Assembly (NCBI GenBank): GCA_022749655.1
Contig: CP094243.1
Coordinates: forward strand, 1,550,001-1,614,000
Source of the DNA: Xanthomonas phaseoli pv. phaseoli
Lineage (GTDB): Bacteria; Pseudomonadota; Gammaproteobacteria; Xanthomonadales; Xanthomonadaceae
DNA: 64,000 nt
Reading direction: 5' to 3'
Shown: one piece after another, positions 21,300-32,301 of the stretch
Position numbering within the stretch: position 1 is the stretch's first letter
Layout of the letters: each line of letters opens with the position of its first letter
Notes under the pieces: model-generated
Databases searched by the model: none
What the model saw: only the letters and a program-made list of their open reading frames with translations
What the model was told of the DNA's origin: nothing
Made by a program: the position numbers and the translations under genes

Positions 21300-21408
21300 G
21301 CGCGGTGCCGCATCCAGTGTCGGGACACGCCGTGAATCCGTCCATGCAGGCTCGGTGGCGGCATCCACATGCCGCCACACGGTCCCGCCCCGGACGCGAC
21401 ACCGCGCT
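21300..21408 (-). repeat. Palindromic core element, copy B (duplicate of A)
   Basis: Nearly identical to copy A, offset by 471 bp, with a 2-bp insertion (TG on the minus strand) in the core just before GGATGCCGCC. The flanking tail CTTCAAGCAGGTGTTGATTC is also shared with copy A. Confidence 0.8.
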
Positions 21409-21591
21409 CTCAAGATTACTACTGCTGATCGGCACGCAATGCTTCAAGCAGGTGTTGATTCCTGAGCACTTCGTGGCCGATGTGATCGGCAAGGCATTTA
21501 TCTGCTCTTGCATCTCAAGGAATGGGTGCCCGGAAAAACGGGCAGTTCATCTGGCTGTCGGCATTTCGTTCCGCGACCGACAGCAATCGGT

Positions 21592-21698
21592 GGTGCTTGC
21601 GCGCGTACCGATGTGGGACCTTGAGCGGCATGGATGCCACGCCAGCGCCTGCATGGATGTACTTGCGGCGTGTCCCAGGCCGGTACGCGTGCAAGCGA
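21592..21698 (+). repeat. Palindromic core element, copy D (duplicate of C)
   Basis: A diverged duplicate of copy C, offset by 473 bp, with core GGCATGGATGCCACGCCAGC. Short repeats of its right flank (ACAGAAC-CGCAGAC-CGCCCGC) recur at 21722 and 21808. The rest of 20724-22002 holds no convincing gene. Short minus-strand ORFs there end identically (NQHLLEALRADQQ) only because the DNA is duplicated. Confidence 0.75.
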
Positions 21699-22002
21699 CC
21701 GCAGCGGACCGAAGCATTCATACAGAACCCGCAGACACCGCCCGCAAAGCCTCGAATGGGAGGTAGGTGCCCGATGTCGGTATGAATGCAAGCGCCTCCA
21801 CAGACCGACATATTCGTACAGAACTCGCAGACGTCGCCCGCCAGGCTGGTCCGTGGCGTAGCGCCGTTTCCAGCATACATACGTATACCCACAGGCGGCG
21901 GTACCAAAGCCACGCGCCTGCAAAAGTGAAGCAACAATTACCAGAACGGCCAGCAGATCACTCTGCCGGCCGTCAGGTTTGCATCGTCCAGCGCAGGGCC
22001 GG

Positions 22003-23568
22003 TTACGCCACCGCAGCCGTCTTGCCGGCCACCACGCCACGCTCGCGCTGACGCAACAAGCGGTTGGCCACATCGAGCCACGCAAGCGCGCTGGCTTCGA
22101 TGATGTCCTTGCTGGTGCCGGTGCCTTCGTATTCCACGCCGTCGTGACGCACGCTCAAGCTGGCTTCGCCGCGCGCGTCCGCGCCGATGCCCACGCTGTG
22201 CACCTGGTAGCTGTCCAGTTCCAGCCTCACGCCGGTCGCCGAAGCCAAGGCACCGAACAGTGCATCCACTGGCCCGTTGCCTTGCGCGGTTTCGGCCACA
22301 CGGTTGCCTTCCGGGTCGGACAACTCCACCAACGCATTGGCGCGGCTGCCCACATCGCTGATGGTCATCGATGCCAGGCGATAGCCTTCCTGCACGGTAG
22401 CGTCCTGCATCAACGCCTGCAGATCCGCATCGGTGACCACGCGCTGCTTCTCGCACAGCGCCTTGAACTGTTCGAATACCAGCTTGACCTCTTCTTCCTC
22501 CAGCAGGTACCCCAGCGCACGCAGACGCTGCTCGACTGCGGCGCGGCCGCTGTGGCGGCCCAGCACCATTTGCGAGGATTCCCAGCCCACATCTTCCGGG
22601 CGCATGATTTCGTAGGTGCCGCGATGGCGCAGCATGCCGTGCTGATGAATGCCGGATTCGTGCGCGAATGCGTTGCCGCCCACCACCGCCTTGTTGCGCT
22701 GTACCGGCATGCCGACCAGGCGTTGCAACAATTGCGACGTGGACACGATACGCGGCGTATTGATCGCCGAATCGATGTTGTAGAACGCGCCACGCACCTT
22801 CAACGCCATGGTGATCTCTTCCAGCGCGCAGTTGCCGGCGCGCTCTCCGATGCCGTTGATGGTGCATTCCACCTGGCGCGCACCGCCTTCGATGGCCGCC
22901 AGCGAGTTGGCCACCGCCAGGCCCAGATCGTTGTGGCAGTGCGCGCTGAAGATGACCTTGTCGGCACCGTCCACGCTGGCGATCAGGCGCGAGAACATGC
23001 CGCGGATTTCTTCCGGCGTGGTGAAGCCGACCGTGTCGGGCAAATTGATGGTGGTGGCGCCGGCGGAAATCGCCACGCGGGTGACCTCGGCCAGGAAATC
23101 TTCTTCGGTGCGGGTCGCATCCTCGGCGGAGAATTCGATGTCGTCGATATAGCCGCGCGCCAGCGTCACATGTTTGTGCACCGACTCCAGCACCTGCTCG
23201 CGGCTCATGCGCAGTTTGTGTTCGCGGTGCAGCGGGCTGGTGGACAGGAACACATGCAGCCGCGGATTGGCTGCCGATTCCAGCGCCTTGGCCGAGGTTT
23301 CGATATCGGCCTGCAGGCAGCGCGACAACACCGCCAGGGTGGGGCGGCGCAGTTCGCGGCCCATCATCGCCACCGCCGCTTCGCGGTCCGAGTGCGAGCT
23401 GGCAGGAAAACCGGTTTCGATGATGTCCACGCCGAGTTCGTCCAGCGCGCGCGCCATGACCAGCTTCTGCTGGGGCGTCATGCTGCAGCCGGGGGATTGC
23501 TCGCCGTCGCGCAGGGTGGTGTCGAAAATTCGGATACGCGGGGTCTGGTTGGATACGGTCGTGTTCAC
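22003..23568 (-). CDS. leuA: 2-isopropylmalate synthase
   Basis: LeuA condenses acetyl-CoA with 2-oxoisovalerate, the first committed step to leucine. The 521-residue protein starts with GTG at 23568 and has the DRE-TIM motif [16 protein letters not shown] and the metal site [18 protein letters not shown]. It ends with a C-terminal LeuA dimer/regulatory domain (residues about 390-510) where leucine feedback normally acts. Its start overlaps the ilvA stop (GTGA), so it is translationally coupled as the last gene of the ilv operon. Confidence 0.95.
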   Translation of the reverse strand: MNTTVSNQTPRIRIFDTTLRDGEQSPGCSMTPQQKLVMARALDELGVDIIETGFPASSHSDREAAVAMMGRELRRPTLAVLSRCLQADIETSAKALESAANPRLHVFLSTSPLHREHKLRMSREQVLESVHKHVTLARGYIDDIEFSAEDATRTEEDFLAEVTRVAISAGATTINLPDTVGFTTPEEIRGMFSRLIASVDGADKVIFSAHCHNDLGLAVANSLAAIEGGARQVECTINGIGERAGNCALEEITMALKVRGAFYNIDSAINTPRIVSTSQLLQRLVGMPVQRNKAVVGGNAFAHESGIHQHGMLRHRGTYEIMRPEDVGWESSQMVLGRHSGRAAVEQRLRALGYLLEEEEVKLVFEQFKALCEKQRVVTDADLQALMQDATVQEGYRLASMTISDVGSRANALVELSDPEGNRVAETAQGNGPVDALFGALASATGVRLELDSYQVHSVGIGADARGEASLSVRHDGVEYEGTGTSKDIIEASALAWLDVANRLLRQRERGVVAGKTAAVA

Positions 23569-24683
23569 CAGGAAGACTCCTCTACGGCGATGGCGGTGAC
23601 AGGCGTTGAAGCGACTGCGGATGGGCGGGAAAGAACGTGTGTGGCGGGTGGCGGATTGGCGCTGCGTTCGTTGCGGAGTCGCTCGGTATTGCGACGGCGC
23701 GGCTTGCGTGGCGGACGCGGCCGCACCTCGGACAAGAGTGTAGCCAGCACGGTTGCGTCGATATTACCGCCAGAGACCACCGCACATTTGCGTTTGCCGG
23801 AAACGCGGCGACCGGCGGCCAGGGCGAGGGCGCCAGCGCCCTCGGCAATGACGTGTTCTTCCAGTGCCAGGCGCACCAATGTTTCGCGAAGTTCGGCCTC
23901 GCGCACGATCACCACATCATCGAGCAGACTCGAGCACAGGCGGCGCGTGAGCAGGCCTGGAATCTTGACTTTCACGCCATCGGCGAGCGTCGGTACCGGG
24001 GTGATTTCGCGCAGATCGCCGCGGACGGCGCGCGCCATCGAATCCACGCCTTCCACCTGCGCCCCGACCACGCGCACGCCTTGCGACTTCAATGCCAGCG
24101 CCACGCCGGAGGCCAGGCCGCCGCCGCCGATCGGCACGATCACCACGTCCGGCGCATGCGCCGCCAGCTCGATGCCGACGGTGCCCTGGCCGGCGATCAC
24201 GTCCGGGTCGTCGAAGGCGGACAGGAAGCGATAGCCGTTCTGCTCGGCCAGCTCGCGCGCAAACGCGAACGCTTCATCGTAGCTGTTGCCGTGCTGGCGC
24301 ACGGTGGCGCCCCAGTGCGCGACACCGGCGATCTTGGTCTGCGGCGCGCCATAGGGCATCACCGTGATGGCCTGCACGCCCAGCCGGTACGCCGACCACG
24401 CCACACCTTGCGCGTGGTTGCCGGCCGAGGCGCAGATCACCGGGCGCTCGTCGCCGCGTTCCAGGCCGGCCAGCAAGGCATTCAAGGCGCCGCGCACCTT
24501 GTAGGAACCGGTGCGCTGCAGATTCTCCAGCTTCAACCACACACCGAAGCGTTCGGCGTAGTGCAGCGGCGTGGGCGACAGGTACTTGCGCAGGCGTGCC
24601 TGCGCGGCCAGGACGTCGGCCACGCTGACGGCCACGTCGCCTACCTCTGGCTCCTGTGCGGAAGGGCGGCCGGAATCAGGCAT
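23565..24683 (-). CDS. ilvA: Threonine dehydratase, catabolic-type length
   Basis: A PLP enzyme deaminating threonine to 2-oxobutyrate, the isoleucine precursor. The Schiff-base lysine is in [19 protein letters not shown], and the PLP phosphate loop is [16 protein letters not shown]. At 372 residues it lacks the two C-terminal ACT-like regulatory domains of E. coli IlvA and resembles TdcB-type or short IlvA enzymes. The tail after about residue 320 is low-complexity and rich in Pro and Arg. Its place between ilvM and leuA argues for a biosynthetic role. It overlaps leuA by 4 bp. Confidence 0.85.
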   Translation of the reverse strand: MPDSGRPSAQEPEVGDVAVSVADVLAAQARLRKYLSPTPLHYAERFGVWLKLENLQRTGSYKVRGALNALLAGLERGDERPVICASAGNHAQGVAWSAYRLGVQAITVMPYGAPQTKIAGVAHWGATVRQHGNSYDEAFAFARELAEQNGYRFLSAFDDPDVIAGQGTVGIELAAHAPDVVIVPIGGGGLASGVALALKSQGVRVVGAQVEGVDSMARAVRGDLREITPVPTLADGVKVKIPGLLTRRLCSSLLDDVVIVREAELRETLVRLALEEHVIAEGAGALALAAGRRVSGKRKCAVVSGGNIDATVLATLLSEVRPRPPRKPRRRNTERLRNERSANPPPATHVLSRPSAVASTPVTAIAVEESSW

Positions 24684-24758
24684 TGCGGCACGCGCGCGGG
24701 CGATCCGGAAGAAGGCACCTCCGGACGGCTGTCTGATGGTCGCGCGAGGTCTGCATGC

Positions 24759-25017
24759 TCATGCCGCCGCCTCGACCGATTCCAGTGCGGTGATCACCAC
24801 CGATTCGCAGTCGTAGACCCTTTTCCAGCTGCAGGCGCAGCGTTTCCGGCGGACGGTTGCTGTCCACATCCAGCAGCAGATGCCAGCGCCCGGCATCGTC
24901 TGGCGCTGCGGCGCCCTGGATCGCGCATGGGCGGAAGCCGCGGCGTTCGGTCATGCCGATCACCCGCACCAACGCGCCTTCTGCCGGCTTCAGCACCAGA
25001 TCAAGCCGGTAACGCAT
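24759..25017 (-). CDS. ilvM: Acetolactate synthase small (ACT) subunit (one frameshift)
   Basis: A small ACT-domain regulatory subunit for the adjacent Ilv[31 protein letters not shown] is the beta-alpha-beta ACT start. The frame then breaks at LEKGLRLRI. Removing one base from the CCC at 24818-24820 restores KVYDCESVVITALESVEAAA and a TGA at 24759, for 85 residues, as in other IlvM proteins. This is the only apparent insertion in the window; the other shifts are deletions. Its start overlaps the end of ilvG by 17 bp, implying coupled translation. Confidence 0.85.
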
Positions 25018-26721
25018 GCGATGTCTCCTTGGCCGCGTGTGCGGGATTGCTGTCCAGCATGGTGCTGTTGGCGTTGTTGGGCGGCACCAGCGGCCACACG
25101 TTGGCACGCGCGTCGATCGCCACATGCAACAGGCCGGGACCGGGCTGCGCCAGCAAATCGGCCAGCGCCGCGTCCACGTCGCCGCGGGCGATGATGCGCT
25201 TGGCCGGAATGCCGAACACCTGCGCCAGCGCCGCAAAATCCGGGTTGTCGGACAGGTCGATTTCGCTGTAGCGCTCGGCAAAGAACAGTTCCTGCCACTG
25301 CCGCACCATGCCCAGTGAGCTGTTGTCCAGCAGCACGATCTTCACCGGCAGCTTGCAGCGCGTAATCGTCACCAGCTCCTGCACGTTCATCATGAAACTG
25401 CCGTCGCCGGAGACCAGCACCACGGTGCGGTCGGGGCAGGCGAACTGCGCGCCCATCGCGGCCGGCAGACCGAAGCCCATGGTGCCGAGCGCGCCGCTGG
25501 TGAGGTGATTGCGCGGGTCGTTGAAGCGGCAATGCTGGGCCACCCACATCTGATGCTGACCCACGTCGCACGCGATGATGGTGTCGGCCGGGGCCACTTC
25601 GCTCAGGCGCTTGAGCAGCGCCGGCGCGTAGATATCGGTGCCGGGCGCGTCGTAACGCGCGCCGAATTTTTCGCGGTTGGCAAAGCAGCGCGTACGCCAG
25701 CCCTGGCAGTTGGCCCGCGCTGCGCTCAGTGCCTTGAGACTGGTGGCCACGTCGCCGGGCACTGCGATGTCGGCAGTGCGCAGCTTGAAATTTCATACGC
25801 GTCGGCATCCAGGTGGATGACGCGCGCAAACGGTGCGAACTCGCTCAGCTTGCCGGTGGCACGGTCGTCGAAACGCGCACCGACCACCACCAGCAGATCG
25901 CATTCCTGGATGGCCATGTTGGCCGCACGGGTGCCGTGCATGCCCAGCATGCCCAGGTAATCGGGATGCGCATGCGGCAGCGCACCCAGGCCGCGCAAGG
26001 TCAGCGCGGTCGGGATGCCGGTGGCTTCGACGAAGCGCCGGAACGCCTCCACCGCACCCGCCAGCGCGATTCCGCCACCGCCGTACACCACCGGGCGTTC
26101 GGCGCCGGCGATCGCCGCCAGTGCTTCGGCCAGTTTCGCGTCCGCCGGCGCCGGCGGCGGCTGCACGGCTGCCGGAACATGCGGCGGCAGATGCGAGGCA
26201 TCTGCCACCTGCACGTCCTTGGGCAGGTCGATCAGCACCGGCCCGGGACGTCCTTCGCGCGCGATGCGAAATGCCTCGCGCACCATCTCCGGAAGCTCCT
26301 CCACGCGCCGCACCAGAAAGCTGTGCTTGACGATCGGCATGGTCATGCCGAACACGTCCAGCTCCTGGAATGCATCGGTGCCCAGCAACGGGGTGGCGAC
26401 CTGGCCGGTCAGGCAGATCATCGGCACCGAGTCGAGCATCGCATCGGCGATGCCGGTGACCAGGTTGGACGCGCCCGGGCCGGAGGTGGCCACGCACACG
26501 CCGACCCGGCCGCTGGCACGGGCATAGCCGTTGGCAGCCAGTGCAGCGCCCTGTTCGTGACGAACCAGGATGTGCTTGAGCCTGGAATCCACCAGGGCAT
26601 CGTAGAACGGCATGATGGTGCCGCCCGGATAGCCGAATAGCGTTTCCACGCCTTCGGCTTCCAGGGCCTGCGTCAGCCAGCGCGCGCCATTGCGGGGCGT
26701 GCTGTGTGCGGAGGTGTTCAT
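25001..26721 (-). CDS. ilvG: Acetolactate synthase large subunit (one frameshift)
   Basis: This ThDP enzyme joins two pyruvates, or pyruvate and 2-oxobutyrate, at the first common step of valine/leucine/isoleucine synthesis. The N-terminal part has [20 protein letters not shown] with [15 protein letters not shown] (catalytic Glu). The C-terminal part has the ThDP/Mg motif [15 protein letters not shown]. The two halves lie in different frames, meeting at DADAYEI. Adding one base near 25787 reads [20 protein letters not shown] and gives 573 residues, the normal length. It lies 42 bp downstream of ilvC and overlaps ilvM. Confidence 0.92.
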
Positions 26722-26763
26722 GCGTTGCGGACCTTCGGTTTAAGCGGTGGGGAGGCGGCGGCG

Positions 26764-27765
26764 TTATGCCGCCTGTTGATTCGCAGGTGCGGCAGCGGCT
26801 TGCTGTTGCCCGTTGAGCCACACCATCTTGGCGCGCAGCTTCTTGCCCACTTCCTCGATCGGGTGCTCCAGGTCGGCCTGCTTGAACTTGTTGTAGTTCG
26901 GCAGGCCGGCGTCGTATTCGGCCACCCAGTTCTTGGTGAAGGTGCCATTCTGGATGTCGGTCAGCACGTCCTTCATGCGCGCCTTGGTGCTGGCATCGAT
27001 CACGCGTGGGCCGCTGACATAATCGCCGTATTGCGCGGTTTCGGACACGAATTCCAGCATGCGGGTGATGCCGCCTTCGTAAAACAGGTCCACGATCAAC
27101 TTCAATTCGTGCAGCACTTCGTAGTATGCGATTTCCGGCTGATAGCCGGCCTCGACCAGTACTTCGAAACCGGCCTGCACCAGCGACGAGGCGCCGCCGC
27201 ACAGCACCGCCTGCTCGCCGAACAGATCGGTTTCGGTTTCTTCCTTGAACGTGGTCTTGATGATGTTGGCGCGCGCGCCACCCAGGCCGCCGGCATAGGT
27301 CAGCGCGAACTGCTCGGCCTTGCCGCTGGTGTCCTGGTACACCGCATAGATGCACGGCACGCCGCGGCCGATCTCGTATTCGCGACGCACCAGCGCACCC
27401 GGGCCCTTGGGCGCGACCAGCACCACGTCCAGATCGGCGCGCGGTTTGATCATGTCGAAGTGCACGTTCAGGCCATGCGCGAACAGCAGGCAGGCGCCCT
27501 GCTTCATGTTCGGCGCGATGACGTCTTCGTAGAGCTTCTTCTGCACCATGTCCGGGGTCAGGATGGCGACCAGGTCAGCGCTCTTGACCGCCTCCGACGG
27601 CGCCACGACGGTGAAGCCGTCGGCCTGGGCCTTGGCTTCGGTCGGGCCACCGGCACGCAGGCCGACGGTGACGTCGAAGCCGGAATCGCGCAGGTTCAGC
27701 GCGTGTGCGCGGCCCTGGCTGCCGTAGCCGATGATCGCGATTTTCGGTTGGGTGTCGTTGCTCAT
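26764..27765 (-). CDS. ilvC: Ketol-acid reductoisomerase
   Basis: IlvC rearranges and reduces acetolactate or acetohydroxybutyrate with NADPH and Mg2+. This 333-residue class I (short) enzyme has the Rossmann motif [19 protein letters not shown], the metal ligands in the knotted C-terminal domain ([12 protein letters not shown], then [19 protein letters not shown]), and a Gln/Ala-rich tail. It is the first gene of the ilvC-ilvG-ilvM-ilvA-leuA operon and is preceded by a leader peptide and attenuator. Confidence 0.96.
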   Translation of the reverse strand: MSNDTQPKIAIIGYGSQGRAHALNLRDSGFDVTVGLRAGGPTEAKAQADGFTVVAPSEAVKSADLVAILTPDMVQKKLYEDVIAPNMKQGACLLFAHGLNVHFDMIKPRADLDVVLVAPKGPGALVRREYEIGRGVPCIYAVYQDTSGKAEQFALTYAGGLGGARANIIKTTFKEETETDLFGEQAVLCGGASSLVQAGFEVLVEAGYQPEIAYYEVLHELKLIVDLFYEGGITRMLEFVSETAQYGDYVSGPRVIDASTKARMKDVLTDIQNGTFTKNWVAEYDAGLPNYNKFKQADLEHPIEEVGKKLRAKMVWLNGQQQAAAAPANQQAA

Positions 27766-27969
27766 GGGATGTCCTTGCGGGGTTGGCAGTGGAGATGGGT
27801 ATCGATAAATGGATCAGCCGGCAGTGCGGGCACTGGCCGGCTGAACAAAGCGGGGACGCGCGATGACACGGCGCAGGCAACCACAGGCGGCCATGCGCGT
27901 CTGGGCGCACGGCGATGTTGCGGATATGGCAGTGATGTCGTTCATGTCATTCGAAACTTTTGGTGATCC

Positions 27970-28007
27970 CTGAAACGCGAAACCCCGCGCCGTTGCCGGT
28001 GCGGGGT
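27970..28007 (-). terminator. Attenuator terminator of the ilv operon
   Basis: On the minus strand the hairpin ACCCCGC-A-CCG-GCAA-CGG-C-GCGGGGT (28007-27982) is followed by TTTCGCGTTTC. It lies between the leader peptide stop and ilvC. Its 5' arm (27996-28005) is exactly complementary over 10 nt to leader bases 28051-28060, which would form a competing antiterminator. Confidence 0.85.
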
Positions 28008-28034
28008 CTGATCGAAGCCTTGTGTGTCTGTTGC

Positions 28035-28157
28035 CTACACGAAGTCTCGTCCCGCACCGGTTGGCGAGGTAATAAGTACGAGCACGAGAAGCGACGCAGC
28101 CGACGCGCCGAAGGGCGCGGACATCAGAGCGTTCGAGGTGGTGGGGCGGTGCGGCAT
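28035..28157 (-). CDS. ilvL: ilv operon leader peptide with Leu/Val/Ile run
   Basis: A 40-codon ORF whose middle reads SLLVLVLITS (the Leu-Leu-Val-Leu-Val-Leu-Ile codons occupy 28091 to 28071), just upstream of a terminator hairpin and ilvC. Such a run is the hallmark of an attenuation leader that senses charged branched-chain tRNAs. The ATG at 28157 coincides with the position expected for the transcription start, so it may be translated from a leaderless mRNA. An internal ATG at 28124 would give 29 residues. Neither start has a clear Shine-Dalgarno. Confidence 0.85.
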   Translation of the reverse strand: MPHRPTTSNALMSAPFGASAASLLVLVLITSPTGAGRDFV

Positions 28158-28163
28158 GGGTTG

Positions 28164-28193
28164 AGATAACCACCGCCGCCGGTGAGGTGTCAA
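28164..28193 (-). promoter_or_regulatory. ilv operon promoter
   Basis: On the minus strand TTGACA (28193-28188) and TTATCT (28169-28164) are separated by 18 bp, close to the sigma-70 consensus. The start is predicted at about 28157, at the leader peptide ATG. Confidence 0.78.
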
Positions 28194-28416
28194 CCCTTGC
28201 GGGTGAAACATCCGCGGGCCCGCTGCACCTATCGTGCGAAGCCGCATGGCAGCAGCATGGTTACCGCTGAAACCGCATCGTCTCATGCTCTGCAGAGCCG
28301 ACCTGGATCACCAATTGCGCGGGTTTATCGCAACTCGCATTGTCGATCGGGCGCTGTGCCCCGGGCCGCTGGTATGGTGGGTCATCCACTGTTGTGTCTT
28401 GGGGAGTTGCCTGCAT

Positions 28417-30126
28417 ATGCGTCGCGTACCTGTCTTGTTGGTGTCTGCTCTGGCGCTGCTCGCGTCACCTCTCGGCGCTGCCGACCGCGTCACCGGGCTG
28501 CCGTTTGCCACCCGTTCGGAAGTCATTGCGCCGCATGCCATGGCCGCCACCTCGCAACCGCTGGCCACCCAGATCGCGCTGGATGTGATGAAGGACGGCG
28601 GCTCGGCGGTGGATGCAGCGATCGCGGCCAATGCGGCGCTGGGCCTGATGGAGCCAACCGGCAATGGCGTGGGAGGGGATCTGTTCGCGATCGTCTGGGA
28701 CCCCAAGACCAGCAAACTCTATGGCTACAACGGCTCCGGCCGCTCGCCCAAATCGCTGACCCTGGCCGAATTCCAGCGTCGCGGCCTGAAGGACATTCCG
28801 CCGACCGGACCGTTGCCGGTGTCGGTGCCGGGGGCGGTGGATGGCTGGTTTGCGTTGCATGCGCGCTTCGGGCGCAAGCCGATGGCGCAGAACCTGGCGC
28901 CGGCCATCCGCTATGCGCGCGAAGGCCATCCGGTGGCCGAAACCATCGCCTACTACTGGGACCGTTCGGTGCCGCGGCTGTCGCAATACACGGGTTTCAA
29001 GGAGCAATTCACCATCGACGGCCACGCGCCGCGCAAGGGCGAGCTGTGGAAGAACCCGAACCTGGCCAACACGCTGCAGCAGATTGCCGACGGCGGCCGC
29101 GACGCGTTCTACAAGGGCGAGATCGCGCGCACCATCGGTGCCTACTTCAAGGCCAATGGTGGGTATCTGAGTTACGACGACATGGCCAGCCACCAGGGTG
29201 AGTGGGTCGAGCCGGTCAGCACCAACTATCGCGGCGTTGATGTGTGGGAGCTGCCGCCCAACAGCCAGGGCATCGCCGCGTTGCAGATGCTCAACATCCT
29301 GGAAGGCTACGATTTTTCCAAGATTCCGTTCGGCTCGGCCGAGCACGTGCACTTGTTCACCGAAGCCAAGAAGCTGGCCTTCGCCGACCGCGCACGCTTC
29401 TATGCCGACCCGGCGTTTCAGCCGGCACCGCTGGCCAGGCTGATCTCCAAGGACTACGCCGGTCAGCGGCGTGCGCTGATTTCGATGGGCAAGGCGCTCA
29501 AGGAAGTACAACCGGGGACACCCAAGCAACTGGAAGAAGGCGACACCATCTATATGACCGTGGCCGATGCCGACGGCATGATGGTGTCGCTGATCCAATC
29601 CAACTACCGCGGCATGGGCAGCGGCATGGCGCCGCCGGGGCTGGGTTTCATCCTGCAGGACCGCGGCGAGATGTTCGTGCTCAAGAAGGACCATCCCAAC
29701 GGCTATGCGCCGGGCAAGCGGCCGTTCCAGACCATCATCCCGGCCTTCGTCACCAAGGACGGCAAGCCCTGGCTGAGCTTCGGCGTGATGGGCGGGGCGA
29801 TGCAGCCGCAGGGGCATGTGCAGATCGTGATGAACCTGGTGGACTTCCACATGAACCTGCAGGAAGCCGGCGACGCGCCGCGCATCCAGCACGAGGGCTC
29901 CACCGAGCCCACCGGCCAGGCCACCGCGATGAGCGATGGCGGCGAGGTCAACCTGGAAACCGGCTTCTCCTACGACACCATCCGCGCGCTGATGCGCAAA
30001 GGCCACCGGGTGATCTTTGCCGACGGCCCGTATGGCGGTTATCAGGCCATCGCCCGCGATCCGGCCAGCGGCGTGTACTACGGTGCGTCGGAAAGCCGCA
30101 AGGACGGACAGGCGGCCGGATATTGA
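28417..30126 (+). CDS. ggt: Gamma-glutamyltransferase, exported
   Basis: An Ntn-hydrolase that cleaves gamma-glutamyl bonds of glutathione and related compounds in the periplasm. The ATG at 28417 follows GGGGAG and gives a signal peptide ([17 protein letters not shown]) and 569 residues. Family motifs are [43 protein letters not shown], and the processing site with the nucleophilic Thr in [22 protein letters not shown]. The site lacks the TTHxS sequence of E. coli Ggt, so this is one of the divergent Ggt-like proteins. It stands alone. Confidence 0.88.
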   Translation: MRRVPVLLVSALALLASPLGAADRVTGLPFATRSEVIAPHAMAATSQPLATQIALDVMKDGGSAVDAAIAANAALGLMEPTGNGVGGDLFAIVWDPKTSKLYGYNGSGRSPKSLTLAEFQRRGLKDIPPTGPLPVSVPGAVDGWFALHARFGRKPMAQNLAPAIRYAREGHPVAETIAYYWDRSVPRLSQYTGFKEQFTIDGHAPRKGELWKNPNLANTLQQIADGGRDAFYKGEIARTIGAYFKANGGYLSYDDMASHQGEWVEPVSTNYRGVDVWELPPNSQGIAALQMLNILEGYDFSKIPFGSAEHVHLFTEAKKLAFADRARFYADPAFQPAPLARLISKDYAGQRRALISMGKALKEVQPGTPKQLEEGDTIYMTVADADGMMVSLIQSNYRGMGSGMAPPGLGFILQDRGEMFVLKKDHPNGYAPGKRPFQTIIPAFVTKDGKPWLSFGVMGGAMQPQGHVQIVMNLVDFHMNLQEAGDAPRIQHEGSTEPTGQATAMSDGGEVNLETGFSYDTIRALMRKGHRVIFADGPYGGYQAIARDPASGVYYGASESRKDGQAAGY

Positions 30127-30202
30127 GCGCGGTACGGTCGAGGTTGCCGCTCAATTCCGGCCGCCGCACGCCGCTAATCACGGGATGGAGCAGGAGCCCC
30201 TC

Positions 30203-32041
30203 ATGAATTCGATGCAACAGCCCGACCCGCCGTCGCAGGCCCAGACGGCCGTGCTCCCGGATGCGCCCGTGGCCTTGCTGCGCCTGTCTGCCGAGGCGTG
30301 TGTGGTGGCCTGCAACCGCGTCGGCCTGGATGTGCTGGGCAAGACCGCGGTCGAGCTGCAGGGGGCGCCGGCCTCGGTGATGTGGGGGTTGAGCGCCGCC
30401 GATCTGGTGGGCGAAGAAGGCGTCTGGGCTGCCCCGGGCGACGACCCGGCGCGGCGCGTGCGCTATGTGCGCGACCGCGCACAGGGCGGCTGGATGCTGT
30501 CGCTGCCGCATGTGGAAACCGCGATCCTGCTGCGCGAGGCCACGCGTCTGGCCGACGGCAGCCGGCCGGTGCCGATCTCGCCCCTGCTGCAACCGCTGGT
30601 TGCGCGTCTGCAGGCCGAGCACGAAGACCGCACGGTGCTCGAGCGCACCGCGCAGGCGCTGGCCGGCTGCGAACTCGAACTGTTGTTGCCGCCGGGACTG
30701 GCGGAAACCGAGATGGGCCGGCGCCTGCAAGCCGGGTTCGGCAATCTGGCCGAGGCCATCCGTCAGGCAGTCGCCTTGTCGGTGCAGATCGCCGCCGAAG
30801 TGCCGCCGCTGGTGGCCGAAAACGATGAACTGGTACGCCAGTCGCAGGCGCAGAACGAGGCGCTGGATGGCGCGCGCACCGCGGTGGAGCGGCTGTCGTC
30901 GAGCCTGCAGGACGTCAATGCCGAGCTGGCGCAGGTGATCGCGCTGGCCGCCAGCGCCGACGACAGTGCGCGCCAAGGCGTGGCCGCCGCGCATGCGCTG
31001 GGCCAGGCGATGCACGAAGTGGAGCGCCGTGCGTCGCGCGCGGGCGAAGTCATCGAAGTCATCGATTCGGTGGCGTTCCAGACCAATATCCTCTCGATCA
31101 ACGCCAGCATCGAAGCCGCGCATGCCGGCGATGCCGGGCGCGGGTTTGCGGTGGTGGCCACCGAGATCCGGCGGCTGGCCGAACGCGCCGCAGCGGCGGC
31201 GCGCGACGTGCGCGCGATCCTGGCCGAAACCAGCGCCGCCGTGGGGGAGGGCGCGGCCTCTGCACGTGGTACCGAAGCGGTGCTCGATGGCATCACCCGC
31301 GTGCTCGGGCAGGCCAGTAGCGCGATGACCACGGTGGCCGGGCGCATCCAGGCGCAGGACGGGGAAATTCGCGGGATCGAGCGTGCGGTAGATGGCGTGG
31401 TGGCGTTGGGCCGCAGCAATCTGCAGCATGCCGCGCACGTGGCCGAACGCAGCGAAGCGCTGGGGCGCGGCACCGAAACCCTGCGCGATTGCGTGGGCTT
31501 GTTCCGGTTGCCGCCGGACCCACTGCTGGTGCCCAGGCACGCGCGGGTCAAGGAGCTGGCCGTTGCCACGGCCGGCAAGATCGGCAGTGCGCTGGCGCAG
31601 GCCATTGCGCGCGGGCAGATCGAGCAAGCTGCATTGTTCGCGCGCACCTATACGCCGATCGCCGGCGTGGAGCCGCCCAAGTTCAATACCGACTTCGATG
31701 CGCTCTGCGACCAGGTACTGCCCGCTTTGCAAGAGCCGCTGCTGGACGCGCACCTATGGATCGTCTTCGCCATCTGCGCCAATCCCGATGGCTATGTACC
31801 CACGCACAATCTGCGCTTCACGCAACCGTTGACCGGCGATGTCAAGCGCGATCTGGTCGGCAACCGCACCAAGCGCAAGTTTACCGACCGCGTTGGGCGC
31901 AGCGTGGGCGCGCACACCGACCCATACCGCCTGCAAGTCTATCGCCGCGATACCGGCCAGATCATGTTCGACCTATCCACGCCGATCTTCGTCGGCGGCA
32001 AGCACTGGGGCGGCTTGCGGGTGGGCTATACGTTGGAGTGA
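30203..32041 (+). CDS. Soluble methyl-accepting chemotaxis-type transducer with PAS-like domain
   Basis: 612 residues with no transmembrane helix or signal peptide, so it is cytoplasmic. The N-terminal 100 residues look PAS-like ([26 protein letters not shown]). A coiled coil follows, then the MCP hairpin with the highly conserved tip [45 protein letters not shown], which contacts CheA/CheW. The C-terminal 130 residues ([13 protein letters not shown] and [18 protein letters not shown]) resemble a Cache-like or globular sensor placed after the signalling domain. No chemotaxis genes adjoin it. AGGAG at 30192 supports the ATG at 30203. An in-frame ATG at 30185 is possible. Confidence 0.8.
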   Translation: MNSMQQPDPPSQAQTAVLPDAPVALLRLSAEACVVACNRVGLDVLGKTAVELQGAPASVMWGLSAADLVGEEGVWAAPGDDPARRVRYVRDRAQGGWMLSLPHVETAILLREATRLADGSRPVPISPLLQPLVARLQAEHEDRTVLERTAQALAGCELELLLPPGLAETEMGRRLQAGFGNLAEAIRQAVALSVQIAAEVPPLVAENDELVRQSQAQNEALDGARTAVERLSSSLQDVNAELAQVIALAASADDSARQGVAAAHALGQAMHEVERRASRAGEVIEVIDSVAFQTNILSINASIEAAHAGDAGRGFAVVATEIRRLAERAAAAARDVRAILAETSAAVGEGAASARGTEAVLDGITRVLGQASSAMTTVAGRIQAQDGEIRGIERAVDGVVALGRSNLQHAAHVAERSEALGRGTETLRDCVGLFRLPPDPLLVPRHARVKELAVATAGKIGSALAQAIARGQIEQAALFARTYTPIAGVEPPKFNTDFDALCDQVLPALQEPLLDAHLWIVFAICANPDGYVPTHNLRFTQPLTGDVKRDLVGNRTKRKFTDRVGRSVGAHTDPYRLQVYRRDTGQIMFDLSTPIFVGGKHWGGLRVGYTLE

Positions 32042-32087
32042 TGGCGTCGACCGGCCGGCGTTTGGCGGCTGTGCGTCAACGGGCAAC

Positions 32088-32113
32088 AAAAAAAGCCGCC
32101 GAAGATCGGCGGC
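32088..32113 (-). terminator. Second terminator downstream of TonB receptor
   Basis: The hairpin GCCGCCG-AAGAT-CGGCGGC is preceded on the plus strand by an A7 run, giving a U7 tail on the minus strand. It lies between the convergent transducer and TonB receptor genes. Confidence 0.7.
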
Positions 32114-32246
32114 AGGGAGAGAGAGCAGGTTTCTTGTTGTAGTGGCTGCAGGCTAGCGGTGCGATGTGCCGTGGAAATGTCTGTGCATGTCGCCATCGCC
32201 GTGCCGTGTGCCAGGCGCTCGATTGCGTGTTAGCCGTGGCACACAG

Positions 32247-32274
32247 ACAACGACCTCCCGAAGGAGGTCGTTGT
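32247..32274 (-). terminator. Hairpin after TonB-dependent receptor gene
   Basis: A perfect 12-bp stem ACAACGACCTCC-CGAA-GGAGGTCGTTGT lies 28 bp past the receptor stop codon. There is no U-tract, so it may act as a 3'-end stabiliser or work with the hairpin at 32088. Confidence 0.65.
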
Positions 32275-32301
32275 GACACCACGTGGATCAGGGCAGCGTG
32301 C

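Noticed and set aside
20946..21540. Pair of small minus-strand ORFs ending NQHLLEALRADQQ as a toxin-antitoxin or leader pair
   Set aside because: They are identical only because the DNA is duplicated. Upstream frames diverge and contain stops, and no start with a ribosome site is seen.
21979..24234. A 751-codon plus-strand ORF opposite leuA and ilvA
   Set aside because: Composition rich in His, Arg and Gln typical of antisense frames. leuA and ilvA are unmistakable on the other strand.
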